Shown here piece after piece: positions 1 to 6,211 of a stretch of 7,232 nt of DNA. A model generated the notes under the pieces. That model saw only the letters and a list, made by a program, of their open reading frames with translations, searched no databases and was not told the DNA's origin. The stretch is taken from contig BEII01000087.1 in NCBI GenBank assembly GCA_002898935.1, forward strand, positions 1 through 7,232, in the 5' to 3' direction. A program made the position numbers and the translations under genes. Positions within the stretch are counted from its first letter, which is position 1. The number at the start of each line of letters is the position of its first letter. This DNA is from a bacterium HR32 (GTDB taxonomy: Bacteria; Sysuimicrobiota; Sysuimicrobiia; Sysuimicrobiales; Sysuimicrobiaceae).

Positions 1-33
1 ACTTGGAGTGCAGGTGCAGGTCGCAGACCACTC

Positions 34-936
34 TCACGGCCGGCCTCCCCGGGCCGGGCGCAGCCACTGCCGCAGGCGCTGGTACGTCACGGGCAGCACC
101 CACTCGCGCCGGTAGTCGGGGAAACGCGCGCGCAGGGCCGCCAGCACCTCGGCTTCACCCTTCCCGGCGGCCAGGGCCTGACGCACGACCTCCTCCACGG
201 CGTCGTGGTACGCCGCCTGTGCCGCCACGAGCTCCGGCCCGCCCGGCTCGCCGTGGCCTGGTACGAACACCTCTGCGTCCAGGGCCCGCAGGGCCTGGAG
301 TCCCTGCCGCACGCCGGTGGGGTCCGCGTGCTCGTAGTGGAAGTGGTAGCCGGAGAACACCAGGTCACCGCACACGGCCACGCTGGCTTCCGGAAGGTAC
401 AGGAAGACGTCTCCCGGGCTGTGGGCGTGGCCCGGGTGCCACACCTCCACCTCCACGCCCAGGTGCAGCCCCACCCCCTCGTCGAAGGTCAGGGAGGGGA
501 GCACCAGAGCAACCTCCGCCAGCAACTCTGCAGCCTCCGGCTGCGCCTGCCGCGTGGCCAGCAGGGTGGGGTGCTCGGCCGCCATACGCTCCCGGCACGC
601 CCGGTGGGCCAGCAAAAGCGCGCCTTGGCGGACGAAGTGGCTCGCGCCCCACGTGTGGTCCGCGTGGTGGTGCGTGAGGACCACCACCCGGACCGGGCGG
701 TCAGTCTTCCTCCGCAGGGCCGCCTCCACCAGGCGGGCGTGGGCCGGCGCGCCCAAGGGGTCCACCAGGACCACGCCCGCGTCCGCCACCACCGCCACAC
801 AGTTGGCCCCGTAGCTGGTCCCAACGCCGTCTCCGCCCAGGGTCCAGACCCACACGTTGTCCCGCACCCGAAACTCGCGCAGCTCGTCCATACCCGGTGT
901 ATTTCGCGGCACATCCTCCCAGTCCTGGTGACGCAC
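34..936 (-). CDS. MBL-fold metallo-hydrolase
   Basis: This is a 300-residue metallo-beta-lactamase-fold hydrolase, probably cytoplasmic, since no signal peptide or membrane segment is visible. The metal-binding motif HxHxDH is intact as H89-H90-H91-A92-D93-H94. Further expected ligands follow in order: H172 in 'HSPGD', D191 in 'CGD' and H228 in 'PGHG'. This is the full set for a dinuclear metal centre. The layout (THHHADH, HSPGD, GDLVF, PGHG) resembles the general MBL branch that includes SoxH-like and quinoprotein-relay zinc hydrolases rather than true beta-lactamases; the substrate cannot be read from sequence. The start is uncertain. GTG at 936 gives the longest frame but has no good Shine-Dalgarno site. 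In-frame alternatives are GTG at 912, where GGGAGG is only 2 nt away, and ATG at 891. A GATATT box at 945-940 could be a -10 element, which would favour an internal start. The gene is divergent from the protease gene, 48 bp apart. Confidence 0.88.
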   Translation of the reverse strand: MRHQDWEDVPRNTPGMDELREFRVRDNVWVWTLGGDGVGTSYGANCVAVVADAGVVLVDPLGAPAHARLVEAALRRKTDRPVRVVVLTHHHADHTWGASHFVRQGALLLAHRACRERMAAEHPTLLATRQAQPEAAELLAEVALVLPSLTFDEGVGLHLGVEVEVWHPGHAHSPGDVFLYLPEASVAVCGDLVFSGYHFHYEHADPTGVRQGLQALRALDAEVFVPGHGEPGGPELVAAQAAYHDAVEEVVRQALAAGKGEAEVLAALRARFPDYRREWVLPVTYQRLRQWLRPARGGRP

Positions 937-984
937 GGGAATATCGCCTGGTGGGGTCGCGTTGCCGGTGTTGAGGAGGACCGC

Positions 985-1971
985 GTGGACTCACTGACCG
1001 TCGTCCGCCAAGAGCCGGACCCCGTGGAGGCGGAGGCGCTAGACGCGTACTCCCGCGCCGTGGTCCGGGCCGTGGAGCGCGTAGGACCCGCGGTGGTGAG
1101 CGTGGGCTCGGTCCGGCGCGGGCGGTCTGCTGCGCGGGAAGCCCTCGCGGGAGGCAGCGGTCTCGTGCTGACTCCGGACGGCTACGTGCTCACCAACCAC
1201 CACGTGGTGCAGGGGGCAGACCGCGTGGAAGTCCGGCTCCCGGACGGACGAGCGGTCGCCGCGCGGCGGGTGGGCGAAGACCCGCACACCGACCTGGCGC
1301 TCCTGCAGCTCCCCGTGGCGGACCTAGCCGCCGCGGAGCTGGGCGACTCGAGCCGCCTGCGCGTCGGCCAGCTCGTGGTGGCCATCGGCAACCCCCTGGG
1401 CTTCGCCGCCACAGTCACCGCGGGGGTCGTCAGCGCGCTGGGGCGCACCCTCTACAGCCAGACGGGGCGGCTCATCGAGAACGTCATCCAGACGGACGCC
1501 GCGTTGAACCCCGGGAACTCCGGAGGGCCCCTCGCGGACGCGCAGGGCCGTGTGGTGGGGGTCAACACCGCGGTCATCGCGGCCGCGCAGGGTCTGTGCT
1601 TCGCCATCCCGGTCAACACCGCCCGCTGGGTGGCCGCGCAACTGCTGCGGGAGGGCAGGGTGCGCCGTGCGTACCTCGGGGTGGCCGCGCAGCCCGCGCG
1701 TCTCGCTCGGCGTGCCGTCCTCGAGCACCGGCTGGACTCCGAGCAAGCGGCCCAGGTGGTGCACGTGGAGAGCGGGTCTGCGGCGGACCGGGCGGGCTTG
1801 CGGCCCGGCGACGTGGTGGTCCGCGCCGGTGACCGGGCGGTCCGTTCTCCGGAGGACCTGCAGCTGGCCCTCGGACAACACGTGCCCGGCAAACCCCTGC
1901 GGCTGTGGGCGCTCCGCGAAGGCCAGCTCCTCCACCTGGAGGCGGTGCCCACGGAGCTGCCGGAGCCGTAG
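985..1971 (+). CDS. HtrA/DegP-like S1C serine protease with one PDZ domain, no signal peptide
   Basis: A 328-residue trypsin-like serine protease of the HtrA (S1C) family, whose members degrade misfolded or damaged proteins. The catalytic triad is complete: H73 in 'TNHHVV', D103 in 'HTDLALL' and S179 in 'GNSGGPL'. The protease domain spans about residues 30-215, followed by one PDZ domain (about 230-320) containing 'AGLRPGDVVV'. The GTG start at 985 is chosen because GAGGAGGA at 973-980 lies 4 nt upstream; the reading frame stays open far upstream only as a GC-rich shadow of the divergent MBL gene. With this start the N-terminus (MDSLTVVRQEPDPVEAEALD) is acidic and has no signal peptide or membrane anchor, unlike classical DegP/DegS/HtrA. 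The long LA loop of DegP is also absent. It may act in the cytoplasm or be exported by an unrecognised route. It is followed after 13 bp by the DUF192 gene. Confidence 0.93.
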   Translation: MDSLTVVRQEPDPVEAEALDAYSRAVVRAVERVGPAVVSVGSVRRGRSAAREALAGGSGLVLTPDGYVLTNHHVVQGADRVEVRLPDGRAVAARRVGEDPHTDLALLQLPVADLAAAELGDSSRLRVGQLVVAIGNPLGFAATVTAGVVSALGRTLYSQTGRLIENVIQTDAALNPGNSGGPLADAQGRVVGVNTAVIAAAQGLCFAIPVNTARWVAAQLLREGRVRRAYLGVAAQPARLARRAVLEHRLDSEQAAQVVHVESGSAADRAGLRPGDVVVRAGDRAVRSPEDLQLALGQHVPGKPLRLWALREGQLLHLEAVPTELPEP

Positions 1972-1974
1972 AAT
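1969..1974 (+). promoter_or_regulatory. candidate -10 element for the DUF192 gene, overlapping the protease stop codon
   Basis: TAGAAT matches the -10 consensus TATAAT at five of six positions and includes the TAG stop of the protease gene. It lies 10 nt before the ATG at 1985, so a transcript would have a leader of only a few bases. This fits the lack of a Shine-Dalgarno site in front of that ATG. The -35 region is poor (TGCCCA at 1946-1951, 17-nt spacer, three of six matches). Cotranscription with the protease gene remains possible. Confidence 0.35.
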
Positions 1975-1984
1975 CGGGTTGGTC

Positions 1985-2452
1985 ATGCGTGCGGCCTTCC
2001 TGCTCGCGGCCTTGCTGGTGTGGGCGGTCCACTCCCCCGCCGCGGCGGGGCTGCCTCGGGGCGTGGTGACCCTGGTGGACGGCGACCGCCGCGTGACCCT
2101 TACGGTGGAGGTCGCCGACACCGTGGAGACCCGGGCACGGGGGCTCATGTACCGGACCCACCTGCCGGAGTACGCGGGGATGTTGTTCGTGTTCGAAGCG
2201 CCCGCGCGGCTCGCCTTCTGGATGAAGAACACCCGGATCCCCCTTTCCATCGCCTTCGTCGACCCCCGGTGGCGCATCGTGGACATCCAGGACATGGACC
2301 CGCCTCCGCCGGAAGGGGACGTGCCGGTGTACCTCTCGCGGCAGGAGGCCCAGTACGCGCTGGAGGTGAACCAGGGGTTCTTCCGGCGGCACGGCATCGG
2401 GGTCGGCGCGCAGGTGGTGTTCCGTCCCGGCGGTTCCTTTCGCGGCCCCTGA
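1985..2452 (+). CDS. DUF192 family secreted protein
   Basis: A 155-residue protein of the DUF192 family (COG1430/PF02643), small beta-rich proteins of unknown biochemical role. A Sec signal peptide is clear: a basic start, a hydrophobic core at residues 3-15 and a likely signal peptidase I site after A19-A20-A21. The family core follows at about 27-150, with R50-A-R-G-L-M-Y-R57, the W79-M-K-N-T83 motif, 'PLSIAFVD' and 'VDIQDMDP', and a C-terminal 'YALEVNQGFF' segment. The length is normal for an exported member, so the protein looks complete. The ATG at 1985 is supported by the signal peptide starting there, although no Shine-Dalgarno site is present. It sits 13 bp after the protease gene and could be coupled to it or expressed from the TAGAAT box over the protease stop codon. 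A role outside the cytoplasmic membrane is inferred from the signal peptide only. Confidence 0.92.
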   Translation: MRAAFLLAALLVWAVHSPAAAGLPRGVVTLVDGDRRVTLTVEVADTVETRARGLMYRTHLPEYAGMLFVFEAPARLAFWMKNTRIPLSIAFVDPRWRIVDIQDMDPPPPEGDVPVYLSRQEAQYALEVNQGFFRRHGIGVGAQVVFRPGGSFRGP

Positions 2453-2519
2453 GGGAGTTCCTCGTGGGAGGGGCCGTCGGGACGCCCGAGGCGCGCGGCA
2501 GGCGTGTGGCGGGGAGCGC

Positions 2520-2969
2520 ATGGGGGCGTGGGGCGTGAGGCCCCCGTGGGCCGTGCTGGTGGTCTTGCTCGCTTCGTGCGCCCGCACCCCGGACCTGTCG
2601 GTGTGCCTACCTCCGGACGGACGCTTCGAGCTGCGGTACGTGCACTCCGTGGAGCGCACCCCGGTGGTGGAGCGCTACCGGGTCTGGGACCGCAGCCTGT
2701 GGCTTGAGGGCATGCGGTTCCAGTCGCTCGGCTGGGGGCTTCCGGCCGAGGGCTTCGTACGCCGCGGCGGCTGGTTCGAAACCACCGGGCCGCCTCGCCG
2801 TATGGACGGTCTTGTGCTGCGCGTGAGCCACCAGGTACGGCCGGAACTGGCGGCTGGCCAACAGACCCTGCCCTTGTACCGCCGGGTCCCGGACGGTGCG
2901 GCCCTCCGGCTGGAGGTGAGCTCCGGGGGCGGGTGTCCGGAGCGGCTCCTGCTGCGCCCTGCCCCCTGA
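2520..2969 (+). CDS. DUF1850 domain lipoprotein
   Basis: A 149-residue protein matching the DUF1850 family by its conserved 'FELRYVHSVERTPVVERYRV' block (residues 36-55) and the following 'SLGWGLPAEG' region. The N-terminus has a hydrophobic stretch (W10-L17) and a lipobox L17-A18-S19-C20, so it is probably a membrane-anchored lipoprotein, with a second cysteine at C29. From family knowledge, DUF1850 genes commonly sit beside TAXI-type solute-binding proteins and fused TRAP transporter permeases. No such gene is seen here: the neighbours are DUF192, 67 bp upstream, and hppA, 102 bp downstream. Its function is unknown; a transporter-accessory role would be guilt by association and the association is missing in this window. 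The ATG at 2520 follows GGGGAG at 2511-2516 with a short 3-nt spacing. The signal sequence starting at this ATG supports it. Confidence 0.85.
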   Translation: MGAWGVRPPWAVLVVLLASCARTPDLSVCLPPDGRFELRYVHSVERTPVVERYRVWDRSLWLEGMRFQSLGWGLPAEGFVRRGGWFETTGPPRRMDGLVLRVSHQVRPELAAGQQTLPLYRRVPDGAALRLEVSSGGGCPERLLLRPAP

Positions 2970-2982
2970 GGGGCTTCCAGCA

Positions 2983-3012
2983 TTGGCGCCGCGGCCCCGG
3001 ATCGCTTAGCAT
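2983..3012 (+). promoter_or_regulatory. candidate promoter of hppA flanked by a 7-bp direct repeat
   Basis: TTGGCG at 2983-2988 (four of six matches to TTGACA) and TAGCAT at 3007-3012 (four of six to TATAAT) are separated by 18 nt, giving a predicted start near 3019 and a leader of about 50 nt before hppA. The -10 box lies in the only AT-rich patch of the spacer. The 7-bp sequence CGGATCG occurs at 2998-3004 and again at 3015-3021, on either side of the -10 box, and could be an operator. Evidence is pattern-only. Confidence 0.4.
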
Positions 3013-3026
3013 AACGGATCGGGCCC

Positions 3027-3042
3027 GCAGGACCCCTCCTGC
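3027..3042 (+). promoter_or_regulatory. stem-loop in the hppA leader
   Basis: GCAGGA (3027-3032) and TCCTGC (3037-3042) form a perfect 6-bp stem with a CCCC loop. No U-tract follows, so it is not a typical intrinsic terminator. It lies between the candidate promoter and the GAGGAGG ribosome-binding site at 3061-3067, which stays outside the stem. It may stabilise the mRNA or have a regulatory role; with such a short GC-rich stem, chance is also possible. Confidence 0.35.
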
Positions 3043-3071
3043 AAGGCCTCACCGCGCGACGAGGAGGTCGT

Positions 3072-5402
3072 ATGTCTGAGGCGAAGATCGTCCTGCCCCC
3101 CTTTGCCGCCACGGAGCTCGCGCTCCTGTGGGTCGTGCTCGCCTCCAGCGTGCTGGCCCTGGCGTACGGCTGGGTCTTACGCCGGCGGGTGCTGCGCCGG
3201 GACCCAGGCCCCGAGGCCATGGTGGCCGTGGCGCGCGCGATCCAGGAGGGCGCCCACGCCTACCTGTCCAGGCAGGCGCGGACCATGGCCTGGTTCGTGG
3301 GGCTGCTCGCGGTCGCGCTGTACGCGCTGTACCTGCCCGTGTACCGGGACCAGCCAGGCCTGGCCTTCGGGGTGGCCGTGGCCTTCCTCATGGGCTGTCT
3401 CGCGTCCTACGGCGCGGGCTACGTCGGCATGACGTCCGCGGTGCAGGGCAACGTGCGGGTGGCGAGCGCGGCGCGGCGGTCGTTCAAGGAAGCGCTGGAG
3501 GTTGCGTTCCAGGCGGGCACCATCTCCGGCATGTTCACCGTGGGCCTGGGGCTGCTGGGCGCGGTGCTCATCTTCATGGCGTTCCGGGAGAACGCCATGC
3601 GGGTGCTGGTGGGTTTCGGGTTCGGGGGGTCTTTGGTGGCCGCCTTCATGCGGGTCGGCGGCGGCATCTACACCAAGGCCGCGGACGTGGGCGCGGACCT
3701 GGTGGGCAAGGTGGAGGCGGGCATCCCGGAGGACGACCCGCGGAACGCAGCCGTGATCGCGGACAACGTGGGCGACAACGTGGGCGACTGCGCGGGCATG
3801 GCTGCGGACGTGTTCGAGTCCTACGAGGTCACGCTGGTGGCGGCCATCATCCTGGGTGCCGCCACCCTGCTGGAGCCCGCCTTCCGTGCCCGGTTCCCCA
3901 CGGAGGCCGCAGCGCAGGCCTTCGCCCTGAAGCTGGTGATCTTCCCCCTGCTGGTGCGCGCCGTCGGGGTGTTCGCCTCGGTGGTGGGCACGTGGGTGGT
4001 CCGCGGCTCCGACGAGGAGCTCGGGGACCCCATGAAGCCCATCACCCGCGGGTTCTGGACCGCCGCGGGGCTCGCCACGGTGGGGTTCGGGGCCGTGGCG
4101 TGGTGGTACCTGGGAGACTGGCGGTACTTCCTGGCCACCTTCACCGGCATCCTGCTGGCGGTGGTCATCGAGCGGATCACGGACTACTACACCCACACGG
4201 ACCGACCGCCCGTGACGGAGATCGCCTACTCCAGCAAGACGGGTTCGGCCACCCTCCTGCTCACGGGCATGGGCCTCGGCATGGAGTCCAGCGTGTGGTC
4301 CATCGCCGCCATCGCCGCCACCATCCTGAGCTCGTTCGCCATCTTCGGTGGGGACCCGGCGCTGTCCGCTTACGGCATCGCCCTGGCCGGCTTGGGGCTG
4401 TTGACCACCACGGGGTTCATCCTGGCCGAGGACACCTACGGGCCCATCGTGGACAACGCCAACGGCATCTTCGAAATGTCGGGCGTCGAGCGGGGCGACA
4501 GCCTGGCGGGTCGCGTGGTGGCGCGGCTGGACCAGGTGGGGAACACCACGAAGGCCCTCACCAAGGGATTCGCCATCGCTACCGCGGTGGTGGCGGCCAC
4601 GGCCCTGTTCCGCTCATACCTCGGCGAGGCGCAGCTGTTCGCAGATCCCCGGGAGCTGTCCCGGGCTCTGGCCTCGGGCGGCGACGCGCTGCTGCACGCC
4701 CTCGAACGGGTGGGCATCCAGGTGAACCTGCCCCTGGTGTTCATCGGGCTGCTCGTGGGCGGCGCGGTGCCGTTCCTCGTGTCCGCCTTCCTGATCCGCG
4801 CGGTGGGCCGGTCGGCCTTCCACGTGGTTGAGGAGGTGCGGCGTCAGTTCCGGGAGATCCCGGGCCTCATGGAGGGCCGGGCCCGGCCCGAGTACTCGCG
4901 GTGCGTGGACATCGTGACGAGCGCGGCGCAGCGGGAGCTGTTGCCCTCGGGCCTCGTGGCCATCGCCGCGCCCGTGCTGGTGGGGTTCAGCCTGGGCGCC
5001 AGCGCCTTGGGCGGCTACCTGGCCGGCGCCATCCTCACGGCGCAGCTGCTCGCGGTGTTCATGGCCAACACGGGCGGCGCGTGGGACAACGCCAAGAAGA
5101 AGATCGAGGACGGCTACCTGGGCGGGAAGGGCACGGACCCGCACAAGGCCGCGGTGGTGGGCGACACCGTGGGTGACCCCCTCAAGGACACCGCCGGTCC
5201 CGCCCTCAACCCCATCATCAAGGTCATGAACCTGGTGGCCATCCTCATCGCGCCGGTGATCATCCGGCCGATGCCGCTTGCGCTGGAGATCCTCGTGAGC
5301 GCCGGGGCCCTGGGCCTCATCGCGCTGGCGGTGTGGATGAGCAAGCGCGGGACCCTGACGGAGCCCGCGGGCGGAGGACTCGCCGCAGCGCCCACCCGCT
5401 AG
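3072..5402 (+). CDS. hppA: membrane-bound proton-pumping pyrophosphatase, K+-independent type
   Basis: A 776-residue integral membrane pyrophosphatase that hydrolyses PPi and couples this to ion pumping across the cytoplasmic membrane. Family members have about 16 transmembrane helices, and hydrophobic segments recur throughout this protein. The PPi/Mg-binding loops are intact: 'DVGADLVGKVE' from D205 with 'EDDPRN', 'DNVGDNVGDC' (D231-C240), 'DNANGIFEMS' from D461, and the C-terminal 'NTGGAWDNAKKKIEDG' from N666 followed by 'GDTVGDPLKDTAGPALN' from G697. The K+-dependence motif reads GNTT-K494-A-L-T497-KG. Lys and Thr at these sites are the known mark of K+-independent enzymes, where K+-dependent ones have Ala and Gly. 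Cys240 in 'GDCAGM' also fits that class. Glutamates E249 and E252 lie in 'FESYE' on the ion-gate helix. H+ rather than Na+ transport is inferred from class. At 776 residues it is long, similar to actinobacterial enzymes. The ATG at 3072 follows GAGGAGG (3061-3067) by 4 nt. Confidence 0.97.
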   Translation: MSEAKIVLPPFAATELALLWVVLASSVLALAYGWVLRRRVLRRDPGPEAMVAVARAIQEGAHAYLSRQARTMAWFVGLLAVALYALYLPVYRDQPGLAFGVAVAFLMGCLASYGAGYVGMTSAVQGNVRVASAARRSFKEALEVAFQAGTISGMFTVGLGLLGAVLIFMAFRENAMRVLVGFGFGGSLVAAFMRVGGGIYTKAADVGADLVGKVEAGIPEDDPRNAAVIADNVGDNVGDCAGMAADVFESYEVTLVAAIILGAATLLEPAFRARFPTEAAAQAFALKLVIFPLLVRAVGVFASVVGTWVVRGSDEELGDPMKPITRGFWTAAGLATVGFGAVAWWYLGDWRYFLATFTGILLAVVIERITDYYTHTDRPPVTEIAYSSKTGSATLLLTGMGLGMESSVWSIAAIAATILSSFAIFGGDPALSAYGIALAGLGLLTTTGFILAEDTYGPIVDNANGIFEMSGVERGDSLAGRVVARLDQVGNTTKALTKGFAIATAVVAATALFRSYLGEAQLFADPRELSRALASGGDALLHALERVGIQVNLPLVFIGLLVGGAVPFLVSAFLIRAVGRSAFHVVEEVRRQFREIPGLMEGRARPEYSRCVDIVTSAAQRELLPSGLVAIAAPVLVGFSLGASALGGYLAGAILTAQLLAVFMANTGGAWDNAKKKIEDGYLGGKGTDPHKAAVVGDTVGDPLKDTAGPALNPIIKVMNLVAILIAPVIIRPMPLALEILVSAGALGLIALAVWMSKRGTLTEPAGGGLAAAPTR

Positions 5403-5481
5403 ACCACTCCGAAGATGGCCGCGCGGCTCTTTGGGGACCCCGGTCCGGCCGACGGTCTTGCGGGGACAGAGGGAACCCAAG

Positions 5482-5529
5482 CCGGCCTCCCTGCGTGATC
5501 CGGTTGGACGTCGGAGACAGGGAGGCCGG
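5482..5529 (+). promoter_or_regulatory. perfect 12-bp inverted repeat covering the ribosome-binding site of the next gene
   Basis: CCGGCCTCCCTG (5482-5493) is the exact reverse complement of CAGGGAGGCCGG (5518-5529), with a 24-nt loop between them. The loop can form a small inner stem (TCCG 5499-5502 with CGGA 5512-5515) and contains the palindrome GACGTC (5507-5512). The 3' arm includes AGGGAGG (5519-5525), which is 6 nt before the ATG at 5532 and is the obvious Shine-Dalgarno site; the 5' arm acts as an anti-Shine-Dalgarno (CCTCCCT, 5486-5492). In RNA the ribosome site would be fully paired. This suggests translational control, a structured switch or a protein-binding site. A terminator is less likely, since no U-tract follows and the structure abuts the start codon. 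Confidence 0.6.
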
Positions 5530-5531
5530 AG

Positions 5532-6179
5532 ATGCTTGGACGGGTTTTCGTCATCGCGCTGGGTGCCGCGTTCCTGGCGGGCTGTGGCACCACCCTGCCG
5601 GGCGCCCAGCCCGGTGCAGTCACCAGCACGTTCCGCGACCCCCAAGGGGACGCCTTCGGGACCAGCGGGACGAACTACGACGTCACCCAGGTCCGCACGG
5701 TCCGCACCTCGGACGAGCTGGCAGCGGAACTCACCTTTGCCCAGGGGGTGTTCCTCCCGCCGCCCGGAGGTCGTTCGACGAGCTCGCAGCTCTCCGGGAT
5801 CATCGAGCTCGACACCGACCAGAATGCCGGCACCGGGAACCGCTCCGCCTGTCCCACCACCGCGGTGGGTCCCATCGGGGTGGACTTCTACATCGCCATG
5901 ACCCGCAGGGACGGTGCGGGTCAGTACACCGTGTACGACGCGAGCGGCGTACCCCGCGGCTCCGCGTCGGTGTCGGTCTCCGGAGGATCGAGCAACGTGG
6001 TCACGGTCCGCGTGGGTCGGGCCGCCCTGGGAGGAGACGACCTCCTGGCGCACCTCGTGGTCCTCGCGGGGAACGACAGCGACCCGAGCTTCCCGCTGGT
6101 GTTCCATCCCACGGACTGCGCGCCGGACGCGGGCGGGGCGGTGGTCACCCGGCAGCAGCTGCCGCGCACCGGCCGCTGA
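5532..6179 (+). CDS. lipoprotein of unknown function
   Basis: A 215-residue predicted lipoprotein that I cannot assign to a named family. The signal is clear: MLGRVFVIALGAAFLAGC, with lipobox L15-A16-G17-C18, so the mature protein would start at C18 and be lipid-anchored outside the cytoplasmic membrane. The body is rich in Gly, Ser, Thr and Val with alternating polar and hydrophobic residues, suggesting a beta-sandwich. 'FRDPQGDAFG' near residue 34, 'DVTQVRT' and 'ELDTDQNAGTG' look like acidic turns that might bind calcium. Two later cysteines, C107 and C196, could form a disulfide bond. The C-terminus ('RQQLPRTGR') is polar, with no membrane anchor. The ATG at 5532 is supported by the signal peptide and by AGGGAGG 6 nt upstream, which lies inside the inverted repeat described separately. 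The gene is 129 bp after hppA and 32 bp before the YceI gene. It is probably real, but its function is unknown. Confidence 0.85.
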   Translation: MLGRVFVIALGAAFLAGCGTTLPGAQPGAVTSTFRDPQGDAFGTSGTNYDVTQVRTVRTSDELAAELTFAQGVFLPPPGGRSTSSQLSGIIELDTDQNAGTGNRSACPTTAVGPIGVDFYIAMTRRDGAGQYTVYDASGVPRGSASVSVSGGSSNVVTVRVGRAALGGDDLLAHLVVLAGNDSDPSFPLVFHPTDCAPDAGGAVVTRQQLPRTGR

Positions 6180-6204
6180 CAAGGGGCAGCGCGCTTGGTA
6201 CCCT
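6176..6204 (+). promoter_or_regulatory. candidate promoter of the YceI gene, consistent with a leaderless mRNA
   Basis: CTGACA at 6176-6181 (five of six matches to TTGACA) and TACCCT at 6199-6204 (the TANNNT form of a -10 box) are separated by exactly 17 nt. The -35 box overlaps the TGA stop (6177-6179) of the lipoprotein gene. The -10 box ends 7 nt before the GTG at 6212, so transcription would start at or 1 nt before the start codon. No Shine-Dalgarno site lies upstream of that codon, which agrees with a leaderless transcript. Confidence 0.5.
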
Positions 6205-6211
6205 TTAGCGT

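Noticed and set aside
1..33. Possible end of another gene at the left edge
   Set aside because: Too short to judge; the bases before the MBL stop codon show no recognisable motif.
205..984. Upstream in-frame extension of the protease reading frame, giving a 588-residue protein
   Set aside because: The extension runs antisense through the MBL hydrolase gene, which has intact motifs. A strong Shine-Dalgarno site supports GTG at 985, and the extended part shows no recognisable domain.
2453..2519. Possible small gene between the DUF192 and DUF1850 genes
   Set aside because: The 67-bp gap has no start codon with a ribosome site and a useful frame; nothing supportable is seen.
1324..3012. Long antisense open frame on the minus strand
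   Set aside because: It covers parts of three well-supported plus-strand genes, is rich in Arg, Pro and Gly, and shows no domain. This is the usual artefact of very high GC at third codon positions.
3128..4831. Plus-strand open frame of 567 codons inside hppA
   Set aside because: Frame-shifted reading of hppA; its Gly/Arg/His-rich composition and lack of motifs mark it as a shadow, while the hppA frame carries every family signature.
5418..5446. Palindrome GCCGCGCGGC (5418-5427) and GGACC-CC-GGTCC (5435-5446) after hppA as a terminator
   Set aside because: One has no loop and the other a 2-nt loop, so neither folds well in RNA, and no T run follows. They are likely a by-product of GC-rich sequence.
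4614..6182. Long minus-strand open frame of 522 codons under hppA and the lipoprotein gene
   Set aside because: Low-complexity His/Arg/Gly-rich shadow of hppA with no recognisable motif and no Shine-Dalgarno support.
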